From assembly GCA_029068165.1 (NCBI GenBank), contig JAIEDA010000030.1, positions 62,001-126,000 of the forward strand: a stretch of DNA of 64,000 nt, read 5' to 3'. Positions 26,550-34,977 of the stretch are shown here, one piece after another. Source of the stretch: Clostridia bacterium (GTDB lineage: Bacteria > Bacillota > Clostridia > Christensenellales > UBA3700). The position numbers and the translations under genes are program-made. Each line of letters opens with the position of its first letter. The stretch's first letter is position 1. Under the pieces are notes generated by a model. The model saw only the letters and a list, made by a program, of their open reading frames with translations. It was not told the origin of the DNA and did no database searches.

Positions 26550-29500
26550 ATGACAAAGACAAAGCAAAACCGCAAAGCAATTATCGCGATTTGTATACTC
26601 ATCGCGATATGCCTATCAATATCGGCTATTTACGCAAATGGATATGATAAAGTCGCATACGCCGATAGTCGGATAGACGGTGTAAATCTTGAAGATATTT
26701 GCCAAGAATTTACTGAGAGCGAATATTTTATAGTTGACAACGAAAGCCACAGCGTGTCTGAATACGAGGATTATATAAACAAGACGTTTGACGTCTACAA
26801 CTATGACAACAGGTATGATTCAGCTTCGGACGAATGGATATCAAGTATTGTGCCTATTCAACTTTTTCAACAGCAAGCTCAGGATTTTCTATACATAGGA
26901 AAAAAGTACGGTTTCTATTTCAATTACGACAAACAAGAAGATAGATACTTGATATATCTAATGTTGCACGAATATGACGGCGAATCTATTTCGGGGCATA
27001 TTTATAGAACGATAACACCGCTCTACTATGAAAAATATAAGTTTAATAAAGAAAGCGGTAGAATTTCGTTGGAACACGTGACAGAGTACGTGCCTGATGA
27101 TGAGCACGGCACAGTGACGTATAGATATTATCAAAAATACTCTAACGTAAAAAACGTATATTTGAAGAACGTTGCGTTCAACGGATCTTTATACAATTTA
27201 AACAGTTTTAATATTGACGAAGTCGGCTATGACGGCAATAAAGACAACGGGGGATATTTCATAGGCGGAAGCTATCTATTTAAGGGAGTATCTACTCAAT
27301 CGGGTAAAACTAAATTTATTAGCGACACGTTTAAGATAGCGCTAGGCGTCTTTGGCGGAGATAAGGTAGGAGCGGCGCTTGCTGTTGCGGATATGCTAAT
27401 AGCTACGGCAAACGGAATGCAAGACGCGATAAGCGACTTTAGGAATGAGGTCACGAATGAATACGATTATTCCTTCTCCGTAGTCGACATAGAGAGAGAA
27501 GAACAAATAAAAAAATACGGACATTTACTCAAAGATTACGTCAGCGCGTTGGACACGCCCAACACCTCGGACGGCGTATTGTTTGGCACAAAAAGAGATT
27601 CGTACGTGCAGTCGGCTTTCTATTTTAATTTTGCAAATCAAGAAGATAAAGAAAATACCGGATTTGTCGGAAAAATCAAGATGGATATCGTTGAGGAAAA
27701 CGGCAACTTGTTAGGTTCTACCGTAAGCGACATTGCGTCTAATATTGAATCAAACGGTTATTATTCAAACATATTTGACAAACGAAAAATTAGCTTAGTC
27801 GAAGATGAATATGTCGACGTCTATACTCTTGCTGGTAGGAATTGTCAGATGACGTTTGATGTTCCGGATAACGGCGTTTACACAATAGAGACGTTTGGCT
27901 CGGTAAAGAATGAGTTTGACGTTCCGTCCGGACAAGTATACAACAAAGAGGACGGTATAAATCAAAAACTCATCGTAGAGCTCAAGCGCGGCGATATATT
28001 TACGTTTTCTTCCAAAAACGTATCCGGTGACAACGGTATATATAAAATTAAAGTAGAGTTTACTCCCGATACGATTGAGCTTGGCGAGACCAAGACTTTG
28101 AGTATAGCGGCGGGACAAAGAGAGTTCCTTGCATTCTATAACAGCGAAGGCGCAGCGTTTAATTATTCTATAGGCTCAGCCGGGGCGTATGAAGTAATAT
28201 TGATGCTGGGGACAAGGTCAAACGTTTTGGATTTCAAAAATGTCGAATATAAGACGAGTTTTGCTTCACCGGAGAAAGAAAGCGGCAAATATTTGATAGG
28301 AATAAGAAACAATGAAAACCGCGACGTAACTATTGACCTTTCATTGTCCGGCGCTAAACAAATTGAAGGCGGACAAGCCGATGAATTTGCGCTAGGTCAC
28401 GGGGCTGTGTATGAAATTACGCCATTAAAGGCGTCTTGCGAGATGAATATAGGTTTGCAGGTTTCGGCGCCTGTAAATTTGAGCATTCTATCGGAAAGTT
28501 TTGCAAGTATCAAAGAGGTTGAAAATACTGCCAATTCGTCCCTAACCGTCTTATTGGAAGAAGGAAAAAAATACTTTGTGTTTATAGAAAGCTCAAATAT
28601 GTATAATAAAGACGCGATCTTAAGTGTAGCTTACAATCCGACAAGTCTAGCGCTTGGCTCAAATGAGATCATAAATAATTGCGGAAGTATTATTTATAAA
28701 ATTTCATTGAAATCGGAAGCGGAGATAAGATTTGATACTTTGGCGACCGCTGAAATATCACTCTTTGACAATAATTGGAATGAGATGGAAGACGTAGACG
28801 GTTTTTACGATATCCAAAAAGGGGAAATATATTATATTGTTTTTCGCGCTGACGTAAACAAGTTTGGCGCAACTGTATCCTTAAACTATACTGACGACTT
28901 GACGGGCAATATCGGCAACAACGGTTTTAGATACATACGTTTTGTTCCTGAAAAATCCGATTATTACAACGTAAGCGGAGTTGACGAGTACGCTTGGTAT
29001 GATAATTTTCTTAGACCTTTCAGCGGGAAGCTGTATGCGGGCGATACTTACTATCTAATGATCAAAGGCGACAACAACGCTTATTATGATATAGAAATCT
29101 TGAGAAATTACGTTGAGATAGTATTGCGCGCCAATCTAAATTTGTCAGCAGGTCTTTATAAAATAGACATAGACGAAGCGGGTATTTATACCATAAGCAC
29201 TACAAAAGCTAATGGGGCAAATGCATTTTACGACGTCATAGATTCCGCAAATACGTTGATAAGCGCAGCGGTTGCGGCGGGAGATAAATATAATCAGCGC
29301 TTTGATATAGGAAGTTATTTTATCGAAATTACCTCCGACGACAGTATCGGCTTGTTGATCAACAAACTTAACGCGGACGATAGCAGTCTCAACAATATTC
29401 TTATCAACGAAGTAGAGCAATCAGTAGTTTTTGTAAAGAATTCCGACAACAACTTTGTATTCACTGCGCCGACGTCGGGAGAGTATTATTTTAAGATCGC

Positions 29501-32366
29501 TTACGCTTCAACAAGTTTGTCGTTTGACGTTACGGCTGCGGATTCCAAATTAAATAAAATAGCAACCGAGATAATAAAACTTGGAGCGTTTAGCAATGAT
29601 ACGTTAAATAAGCGTTATGGCATTAAAATGGAGCTTGAAGCAAACAAAACTTATTACATCAATATTTATTATACCGACGCAAACGTTTCGTCTTTGACCG
29701 CGGAAGTTTTGATAGGCGTTCCGAGTATTATTAAGGACGTATATTTGTACGCGGCGGATTACGACGACGAAATTACCGTTATTAATAATGGAATTGCTCA
29801 AGGCAATCAAACTGTAAGTATGGGAAGGACGTACGTCGTCACTATACCCAACGTTAAGAAAGTAAACTGTCAAATATCAGGTTCGACAATGAACGGTATT
29901 TGCTCCCTATCCGATAATAAATTGACGGTTAATTTTGACAGCTTATATGAGGGAGAAGATATTTACTTGATGTTTGTAGATGATACTGATAGCATTTTGG
30001 TCGTTGGCGTTAAGGTCAATAATCCATATTACGTTAGAGCAAATTATAATAGAGCTGAGTGGAATTACAGTATTGAATTAACTGATAGATATGGCAATGC
30101 GCAGCCGGATAGAGAAAATATTAAAAAGATTAATTTGACTATCGGCGACGTTTTGTTTGAAGGAATTGACAATTCATACTTTATTTTGACGGATATAGAA
30201 AGTTGTTCCAACGTCTTGAAGAGCGAGTCTTTTGTTTTAAACAGCGAAGTAATTTTGGAAATAGACGGTAATAATTATACGGTCAACGCGCAGCAAATAG
30301 TTGTAGATGTACTATATTTGGAATTGAAAAGTAATATGGGTGTTGCGCAAGGCAGCGACGTTGTTGTTATCAACGTAAAAGACGATACCGCCGTAAATTC
30401 AGTTATAAATATTTCCAACGGCGTCAAAACAATGATAATATTCGGCAACCAAAAAACAGTTACTAACGGAAAATTTAAATTTAATGCGACTGGTAACTTT
30501 TTATTATTCTTGGTTGATTATAATTCTAAATCAACAAGCGACAACGAATCTATAAATTTAGAATCAGTGACAAGAGCAAAAGTTTATTCGGTTGGCGAAA
30601 ACAATATAACCGGTTATTCCAAAGATTACTTAGTGAAAGCAAACGATATAGAATTTTGGGGTAACGGCACTCTTAAAATAACTGGCGACAATGGAGTAGA
30701 CGGCGCTTCAGGGGTTGACGCCAGCTTAAACGACGGATCGGTAAAAGACATAGATAAGCACGGAAAACACGGGACAAACGGTACGGGCGCGTTAGAATGC
30801 GTCAGTGTGGCAAAAATAGGCGACGTAGCAATTATATTGCGAGGCGGCAACGGTGGCAACGGCGGTAATGGCGGGTATGGCGGTGACGGAGAAGCCGATA
30901 AGTACGCTAATGAAGTGATTTTTCCTGCCAAAGACGGTACTGACGGCGGCAACGGTGGTAGAGGCGGCAATGGCGGAGCTCGCGGATTAGGCTGCAAAGC
31001 AAATACTATTGGAAGTGGCATTGCAATTATTGACGGATCAAATGGACACGGCGGCGCAGGCGGCAACGGTGGTAGAGGCGGCGACGGTAGCAATGGAATT
31101 TCTTATTACACGGACTCTAATAACACGGACTCTTATTATGCTTTAAGCAAATCATCCTCCGCCGGCGGCAATGGCGGTAATGGCGGTAATGCAGGTATTT
31201 GCGGAGGCGGAGGCGCTTGCGTGAAATGTGGCAACGGCGGCAACGGTGGTAGAGGCGGTGACGGTGGCGACGGCTCGTCGTTGGAATATAATAGACCTAG
31301 TTCGCCTATACCGTCTATCTCATATTCAGGCGCAAGCCATGGCGGCAACGGCGGCCGCGGCGGTAACGGCGGTTATATCGGCGGAGAAGGCGGTCGCGGC
31401 GGTAACGGCGGTCACGGAGCAAAGGGACAGAACGCTTCGTTATTTTCGAAAGCCGAAGACGGTTATCCTGGCGCAAGAGGCGGCAACGGCGGCAATGGCG
31501 GTAACGGATTCTATTATGGAGCCGGCGGTAGCGGCGGTCGCGGCGGCATCGGCGGAGAAGGCGGCAATAGTATGGGTATATACATAGGCGGCTCATCCGG
31601 CACAAACGGCGACAAGGGTATAGACGGCGCAAATGGCGACGGACTGGAGCCATCTTCTTCAAGTTGTGTAGCAAAGGGGACTCTCATCACTCTTGCGGAC
31701 GGAACTCAAGCGCCGGTTGAGTCACTTACAGGAAACGAACTTTTGCTTGTATGGAATATGTTCACAGGCAAATTTGACGTTGCGCCTATTTTGTTCATAG
31801 ATAAAGATGCAGCAAAAGAATATGAGGTAATTAATCTCTACTTCTCAGATGGAACAAGTGTAAAGGTTATCGACGAACACGGATTTTGGGATTACGATTT
31901 AAACCGATACGTATTCCTTAGAAACGATGCGTCTAAATATTTAGGGCATTGGTTCAATAAGCAAACAACGGACGCGGACGGTAATCTTGTCAATGTTAGA
32001 GTGCAGTTGACGGACGTTGTCGTACAAAAGGAATTTACGTCCGCTTGGAGTCCTGTAACTTATGGACATCTTTGCTACTACGTCAATGGAATGCTTTCTA
32101 TGCCAGGAGCGACAACAGGATTAATAAATATCTTTGACGTAGATCCCGAAACAATGAAAATAGATCAAGCGAAATATCTAGTAGACATAGAAGAATACGG
32201 TTTGTTTACTTACGAAGAATTTGCAAGCATTTGCCCGGTGCCGGAAGAGGTGTTCGAGGCGTTTGGCGGTAAATATCTTAAAGTCGCGATTGGTAAAGGT
32301 TTAACATCAATAGAAGAACTAGAAACACTTATAGCAAGGTATTCTCAGTTCTGGGAGACAAATTAA
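26550..32366 (+). CDS. Giant secreted protein: PPC-like repeats, Gly-rich GGN tract, C-terminal Hint domain
   Basis: A 1938-residue protein. Residues ~1-38 form a signal peptide ending in an AYA-like site. The next ~350 residues have no known match. Residues ~395-960 look like a series of beta-sandwich domains of the bacterial pre-peptidase C-terminal type (repeats of 'YTLAG...F..P..G.Y.IETFGS' character). A variable beta-rich part follows. Residues ~1430-1695 are a collagen- or PGRS-like tract of GGN/GGR/GGD triplets. From Cys 1706 (CVAKGTLITLADG, later VIDEHGFW) there is a Hint (hedgehog/intein) domain, then ~90 residues ending in an EEFASICPVPEEVFEAFG-type tail. The Hint domain may self-cleave or attach the protein to the surface. 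GGGAGG precedes the ATG. A decayed paralogue of the PPC part is at 36.6 kb. Confidence 0.85.
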   Translation: MTKTKQNRKAIIAICILIAICLSISAIYANGYDKVAYADSRIDGVNLEDICQEFTESEYFIVDNESHSVSEYEDYINKTFDVYNYDNRYDSASDEWISSIVPIQLFQQQAQDFLYIGKKYGFYFNYDKQEDRYLIYLMLHEYDGESISGHIYRTITPLYYEKYKFNKESGRISLEHVTEYVPDDEHGTVTYRYYQKYSNVKNVYLKNVAFNGSLYNLNSFNIDEVGYDGNKDNGGYFIGGSYLFKGVSTQSGKTKFISDTFKIALGVFGGDKVGAALAVADMLIATANGMQDAISDFRNEVTNEYDYSFSVVDIEREEQIKKYGHLLKDYVSALDTPNTSDGVLFGTKRDSYVQSAFYFNFANQEDKENTGFVGKIKMDIVEENGNLLGSTVSDIASNIESNGYYSNIFDKRKISLVEDEYVDVYTLAGRNCQMTFDVPDNGVYTIETFGSVKNEFDVPSGQVYNKEDGINQKLIVELKRGDIFTFSSKNVSGDNGIYKIKVEFTPDTIELGETKTLSIAAGQREFLAFYNSEGAAFNYSIGSAGAYEVILMLGTRSNVLDFKNVEYKTSFASPEKESGKYLIGIRNNENRDVTIDLSLSGAKQIEGGQADEFALGHGAVYEITPLKASCEMNIGLQVSAPVNLSILSESFASIKEVENTANSSLTVLLEEGKKYFVFIESSNMYNKDAILSVAYNPTSLALGSNEIINNCGSIIYKISLKSEAEIRFDTLATAEISLFDNNWNEMEDVDGFYDIQKGEIYYIVFRADVNKFGATVSLNYTDDLTGNIGNNGFRYIRFVPEKSDYYNVSGVDEYAWYDNFLRPFSGKLYAGDTYYLMIKGDNNAYYDIEILRNYVEIVLRANLNLSAGLYKIDIDEAGIYTISTTKANGANAFYDVIDSANTLISAAVAAGDKYNQRFDIGSYFIEITSDDSIGLLINKLNADDSSLNNILINEVEQSVVFVKNSDNNFVFTAPTSGEYYFKIAYASTSLSFDVTAADSKLNKIATEIIKLGAFSNDTLNKRYGIKMELEANKTYYINIYYTDANVSSLTAEVLIGVPSIIKDVYLYAADYDDEITVINNGIAQGNQTVSMGRTYVVTIPNVKKVNCQISGSTMNGICSLSDNKLTVNFDSLYEGEDIYLMFVDDTDSILVVGVKVNNPYYVRANYNRAEWNYSIELTDRYGNAQPDRENIKKINLTIGDVLFEGIDNSYFILTDIESCSNVLKSESFVLNSEVILEIDGNNYTVNAQQIVVDVLYLELKSNMGVAQGSDVVVINVKDDTAVNSVINISNGVKTMIIFGNQKTVTNGKFKFNATGNFLLFLVDYNSKSTSDNESINLESVTRAKVYSVGENNITGYSKDYLVKANDIEFWGNGTLKITGDNGVDGASGVDASLNDGSVKDIDKHGKHGTNGTGALECVSVAKIGDVAIILRGGNGGNGGNGGYGGDGEADKYANEVIFPAKDGTDGGNGGRGGNGGARGLGCKANTIGSGIAIIDGSNGHGGAGGNGGRGGDGSNGISYYTDSNNTDSYYALSKSSSAGGNGGNGGNAGICGGGGACVKCGNGGNGGRGGDGGDGSSLEYNRPSSPIPSISYSGASHGGNGGRGGNGGYIGGEGGRGGNGGHGAKGQNASLFSKAEDGYPGARGGNGGNGGNGFYYGAGGSGGRGGIGGEGGNSMGIYIGGSSGTNGDKGIDGANGDGLEPSSSSCVAKGTLITLADGTQAPVESLTGNELLLVWNMFTGKFDVAPILFIDKDAAKEYEVINLYFSDGTSVKVIDEHGFWDYDLNRYVFLRNDASKYLGHWFNKQTTDADGNLVNVRVQLTDVVVQKEFTSAWSPVTYGHLCYYVNGMLSMPGATTGLINIFDVDPETMKIDQAKYLVDIEEYGLFTYEEFASICPVPEEVFEAFGGKYLKVAIGKGLTSIEELETLIARYSQFWETN
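30841..31620 (+). repeat. Glycine-rich GGN-type coding repeat
   Basis: About 260 codons dominated by GGC GGT/AAC/AAT triplets encode GGNGG and GGRGG motifs, with spacers carrying Cys, Lys or Ser-rich insertions. The region is GC-richer than the rest of the gene. It produces long proline-rich false frames on the other strand. Confidence 0.9.
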
Positions 32367-32408
32367 AAGTATTTAGAAGGAGCAATGATTTGCTCCTTCT
32401 ATACTTTA
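32366..32408 (+). terminator. Hairpin after the giant gene
   Basis: An 11-bp perfect stem (32374-32384 with 32391-32401), extended by an outer AAAGTA/TACTTT pair. A T tract is weak, so termination may be incomplete. Confidence 0.6.
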
Positions 32409-32468
32409 AGTAACTATTATTAATTTGAGATTGTCATATAAATTTGATTTGTTTTTTTGTCGAAATAT

Positions 32469-32497
32469 GGGACAAGCTTATGATTTAAATTGTTGTT
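32469..32497 (+). promoter_or_regulatory. Candidate ECF-type promoter (copy B)
   Basis: GGGACA (32469-32474), 17-bp spacer, GTTGTT (32492-32497), upstream of the SPASM/Cys-rich peptide genes. Same spacing as the copies at 25733 and 36585. An A/T-rich TATAAT also follows at 32498-32503. Confidence 0.4.
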
Positions 32498-32586
32498 TAT
32501 AATAGAAAGTTTATTGTAGACAGAAAGGCGCAACTCCAAAGCAATTTAAACAAGTCTTAGATAATATCAAAGAAGCCATAAAGTAT

Positions 32587-33159
32587 ATGCAAGTTTCAAT
32601 ACGCTTTAATTGCGGAAAAGATAATTATGATGATATTATTAAAGTCACTAAACAAATTATTGATTATTGTGGAATAAGTAATAACTTAAAACTGTATTTG
32701 GCAAAACTTGTGGATTATAGCTGTCAATGCGAAACGGGATATTTTAAGCAAGACGAATTTGATTTAAAAGTAATTGAATATAATCAATATGTAAGCAATT
32801 TACTTAATCAGGATTATAAGCCTAAATTGCCAAGATATAGGAAATGTTTTTGCGGTCAATTCAAACTTAAGAATTTAGTTATTGGACCGGAAGGTGAGTT
32901 TTATAAGTGTGAACATGATCTAGGGAGAGAAGATAGAATAATTGGTAATGTATATCAAGGAATTTTTTATACTGATATAATGATGAATTTTCTAGAAAAT
33001 ACCGTTCACGAACAATGCAAAGAATGTAAGTTGTTTCCACTTTGTATAGGTGGCTGTCCATCGCAAAAAAGAGATTTGAAAGAAGGACAAAGTTGTTGGC
33101 TGAGCATAGGGTATATAAAACAAATACTAATGAGGCAGTTGAATAATAAATCTAATTAA
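32587..33159 (+). CDS. SPASM-domain protein, N-terminally truncated radical SAM peptide maturase
   Basis: 190 residues from ATG 32587. The frame stays open upstream to 32506 and reads ATPKQFKQVLDNIKEAIKY, the end of a radical SAM barrel, so the CxxxCxxC part that binds the AdoMet cluster is lost. The C-terminal SPASM domain is intact by its cysteines: CFCG, GEFYKC (GX4C), CKECKLFPLCIGGC (CX2CX5CX3C) and a last C near the end, which would hold two auxiliary 4Fe-4S clusters. SPASM maturases cross-link Cys-rich peptides. A Cys-rich 59-residue peptide is encoded 23 bp downstream. It is probably a remnant, or needs a separate radical SAM partner. Confidence 0.75.
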   Translation: MQVSIRFNCGKDNYDDIIKVTKQIIDYCGISNNLKLYLAKLVDYSCQCETGYFKQDEFDLKVIEYNQYVSNLLNQDYKPKLPRYRKCFCGQFKLKNLVIGPEGEFYKCEHDLGREDRIIGNVYQGIFYTDIMMNFLENTVHEQCKECKLFPLCIGGCPSQKRDLKEGQSCWLSIGYIKQILMRQLNNKSN

Positions 33160-33182
33160 TTATAAATATATGAAAATAAAAA

Positions 33183-33362
33183 ATGAGAATAGTAACAATG
33201 GAGATAATTATTAATAGCAATAATATTTTAGATGAAAAAATTATGTTCGATTGTAATGATTGCGGTTGCGACGAGGATAATTTTTGGTGTGATTGTGATG
33301 ATTGCGGTTGCGATTGGGATGATGAATGTAGTGGTGATGGAACTCAGTGTAGTCAAGACTAA
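33183..33362 (+). CDS. Cys/Asp-rich small peptide, candidate RiPP precursor
   Basis: A 59-codon frame: a 20-residue leader-like start, then nine Cys (24, 27, 29, 36, 38, 41, 43, 49, 56) packed with Asp, including twice the motif C-x-D-C-G-C-D. Six Cys have Asp three residues later. This composition is what thioether-forming radical SAM/SPASM systems (sactipeptides, ranthipeptides) modify. The ribosome binding site is weak. ATG 33198 is an alternative start, giving 54 residues. A clear terminator follows after 10 bp, which supports a real gene. The alternative reading is a metal-binding peptide. No homologue can be named from sequence alone. Confidence 0.6.
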   Translation: MRIVTMEIIINSNNILDEKIMFDCNDCGCDEDNFWCDCDDCGCDWDDECSGDGTQCSQD

Positions 33363-33372
33363 TCAATACTCG

Positions 33373-33408
33373 GCCGAGAATCTTTAATGAATCTCGGCTT
33401 TGATTTTT
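33373..33408 (+). terminator. Terminator after the Cys-rich peptide gene
   Basis: GCCGAGA (33373-33379) pairs with TCTCGGC (33392-33398) and is followed by TTTGATTTTTT. Confidence 0.75.
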
Positions 33409-33447
33409 TATTCAGTTAGACGGTTTGTGTTCGGTCTAGTACATAGA

Positions 33448-33622
33448 TTATACGTCTACTTGCACGGCTTTGTATGCAACGCCGTCTATAGTTTGCGTTA
33501 TGTGCTCAGCATTTCACACCGCGATTATCTACTATATATTTGTGGTTGCCGTTGTTTTCGAGTACGGTTATCTCGTCCATCTCTCCACCGAGTGAGAAGA
33601 TATGCGCCATTGTCGTTTGCAT
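33448..33622 (-). pseudogene. Small accessory gene with apparent frameshift
   Basis: AAGGAGA seven bases upstream of ATG 33622 starts a 38-codon frame (MQTTMAHIFSLGGEMDE...NHKYIVDNRGVKC) that stops at 33506. A second frame, NAEHITQTIDGVAYKAVQVDV, continues to 33448. Short proteins with a VLENNGN...YIV character are familiar from plasmid and phage regions. It may be a complete 38-residue gene or a frameshifted longer one. It is last in a minus-strand group with 33627-33866, 33881-34294 and 34308-34606. Confidence 0.45.
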
Positions 33623-33626
33623 AGAA

Positions 33627-33866
33627 TTATCTCCTTAAAGAATTTTTGTAATTGTATCGCGTACAACACTTGATTGACTTCTTCCATATTTGTTCTTTGG
33701 TTTTGCCGACACAACTTAAGATAAGCAGGTTAGCGTTTCCGCCAAACAGTCGATTAAAAGCATAATTGTAGATTTTCTCTATGTTGCTATCTTTCTCTTT
33801 TCGCTTAGACAAGTTGATACAATAGATTGCAGATAGAATTGCTTGAACTTCTTTTGTGTTTCTCAT
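33627..33866 (-). CDS. Small hypothetical protein of the minus-strand accessory group
   Basis: A 79-residue basic protein with Lys-rich helical sequence and a few Cys near the C-terminus; no known domain. AAGGAGAATT lies in front of the ATG, which is strong support for a real gene. It lies 14 bp from the next gene and 4 bp from the downstream short gene, so it is co-transcribed with them. Its neighbours suggest a plasmid, phage or conjugative-element origin. Confidence 0.6.
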   Translation of the reverse strand: MRNTKEVQAILSAIYCINLSKRKEKDSNIEKIYNYAFNRLFGGNANLLILSCVGKTKEQIWKKSIKCCTRYNYKNSLRR

Positions 33867-33880
33867 ATTTGTAATTCTCC

Positions 33881-34294
33881 TTAGATATAATCTTGTAGTT
33901 GTTCAAAGTTGTAGCCGATATTTCGCAATGTTTCTTCAAAGCCAAACCACGCTAGCAAGTTTTGATTTTGCGTGTCTATACAAAGCGGATCTTCTTCGTC
34001 GAATCTATCTCTAAAGATTTCATTCAAAGAAAAGCAGCCTATCGACTGCATAAGTTCCGTCAATAGGCTGTTAATTTCATCGTTGTATTTCTTGTAGAAT
34101 TTCACCGTATCCGAGTAATAGATAAGTTCGCTGACTATACCGGATATGCAACCGTGATATAGTACGTCTTTGAAAATGTTGGTTTTATCTTCATAACTAT
34201 GCCAATGTTGTATGACGTAATTGCAAACTCGGCGAGTGAGATTATTGTCCGACTCGCTCTTTAACGACTTGACATTAGATAAAGTTAATTTCAT
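33881..34294 (-). CDS. Conserved mobile-element protein (DUF7222-like)
   Basis: A 137-residue acidic protein. SNVKSLKSESDNNLTRRV at the N-terminus, HGCISGIVSELIYYSDTVKFY in the middle and NQNLLAWFGFEETLRN near the C-terminus recall a conserved protein of Firmicutes plasmids and phages (DUF7222-like). I assign the family from memory of its pattern. Function unknown. It has AAGGAAGGTGG upstream of the ATG. It sits in a minus-strand set in which two of the four members are broken, so the element is probably decaying. Confidence 0.65.
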   Translation of the reverse strand: MKLTLSNVKSLKSESDNNLTRRVCNYVIQHWHSYEDKTNIFKDVLYHGCISGIVSELIYYSDTVKFYKKYNDEINSLLTELMQSIGCFSLNEIFRDRFDEEDPLCIDTQNQNLLAWFGFEETLRNIGYNFEQLQDYI

Positions 34295-34307
34295 AAATCC
34301 ACCTTCC

Positions 34308-34606
34308 TTACACCAATTTGTACCAGATGAAGTACGTTGTTTCTACGTAGTCCAAAGTGTCGTAACGATTCTTTTCTTTGTTGTAGATGTTCAAGTTCTC
34401 GTAGGCTATCGTTATGTAACATTGAACTCGTTGTCGGCGTCAACAACCTTTCTACATTTCTTAGCAACGTCCTCGAATACCCGTATATAGGCGTTGCCTT
34501 TGTTCGAAGTTGCAGGGATAAGCAAGTTGCCATCAATAAGATAGCCGACACCTTTCAACTTCTCGTCTTTGTTTACTTTGGAAACCGAGTAAACTACTTT
34601 TTGCAT
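34308..34606 (-). pseudogene. Frameshifted conserved accessory gene
   Basis: From ATG 34606 (GGAGGTAT upstream) the frame reads MQKVVYSVSKVNKDEKLKG...VVDADNEF and hits a stop at 34412. A frame shifted by one base continues VQCYITIAYENLNIYNKEKNRY...YFIWYKLV and stops at 34308. The two parts join naturally as one ~100-residue protein, so a single indel near 34415-34430 broke it. The position right before the DUF7222-like gene fits a plasmid/phage gene set. Confidence 0.65.
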
Positions 34607-34620
34607 ATTTCTATACCTCC

Positions 34621-34873
34621 GTGATTTAATTAGCCTTTCGGCAGGGGCAGAGTAGCACAGTTCGGGGAAAATCTCTTAACGTGGGAATATGTCGGCGAAT
34701 GTCAACCGACCGACCATTTAGAAGCAAACAAACTAAAAATATTGCGTAAAGATATTCAAGTCCTATTCTTATAAATAAGTAACAATATATAATGGGTAAT
34801 TTAGGCGATAATTTTTTGCGGTTGACATTTGCGAGAACTGTGCTACGATAGACACTCCGAAAGGCTAAATCAC
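34621..34873. repeat. Imperfect inverted repeat flanking ~170 bp
   Basis: The left arm 34621-34663 (GTGATTTA..AGCCTTTCGG..GTAGCACAGTTC) is mirrored by 34835-34873, and an inner pair GAATGTCAACCG / CGGTTGACATTTG extends it. It fills the 371-bp gene-free gap upstream of the minus-strand group. It looks like an inverted duplicate of that group's leader or a remnant of an element. Confidence 0.6.
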
Positions 34874-34919
34874 GGAGTATAATATGGGTATAAAATATTG
34901 AGCGGAATATTATTCGATA

Positions 34920-34948
34920 TTGAAATTTATGTAAGATTATGATATAAT
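34920..34948 (+). promoter_or_regulatory. Promoter of the deoxyribosyltransferase-like gene
   Basis: TTGAAA (34920-34925), 17-bp spacer, TATAAT (34943-34948), 29 bp before the ATG. Confidence 0.75.
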
Positions 34949-34977
34949 TAAATAAAAGATTAAATATAGGTGCCACT

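Noticed and set aside
30626..31674. Pro-rich (PPLPPLPP) and Arg-rich frames opposite and within the Gly-rich repeat
   Set aside because: They are the other reading frames of GGC/GGT triplet DNA, not separate proteins.
33400..33624. 74-codon plus-strand frame
   Set aside because: It lies antisense to the short minus-strand gene that has an AAGGAGA site, and begins in a terminator.
34626..34976. 116-codon minus-strand frame in the inverted-repeat gap
   Set aside because: No ribosome binding site and it runs across both arms of the inverted repeat and the promoter of the next gene.
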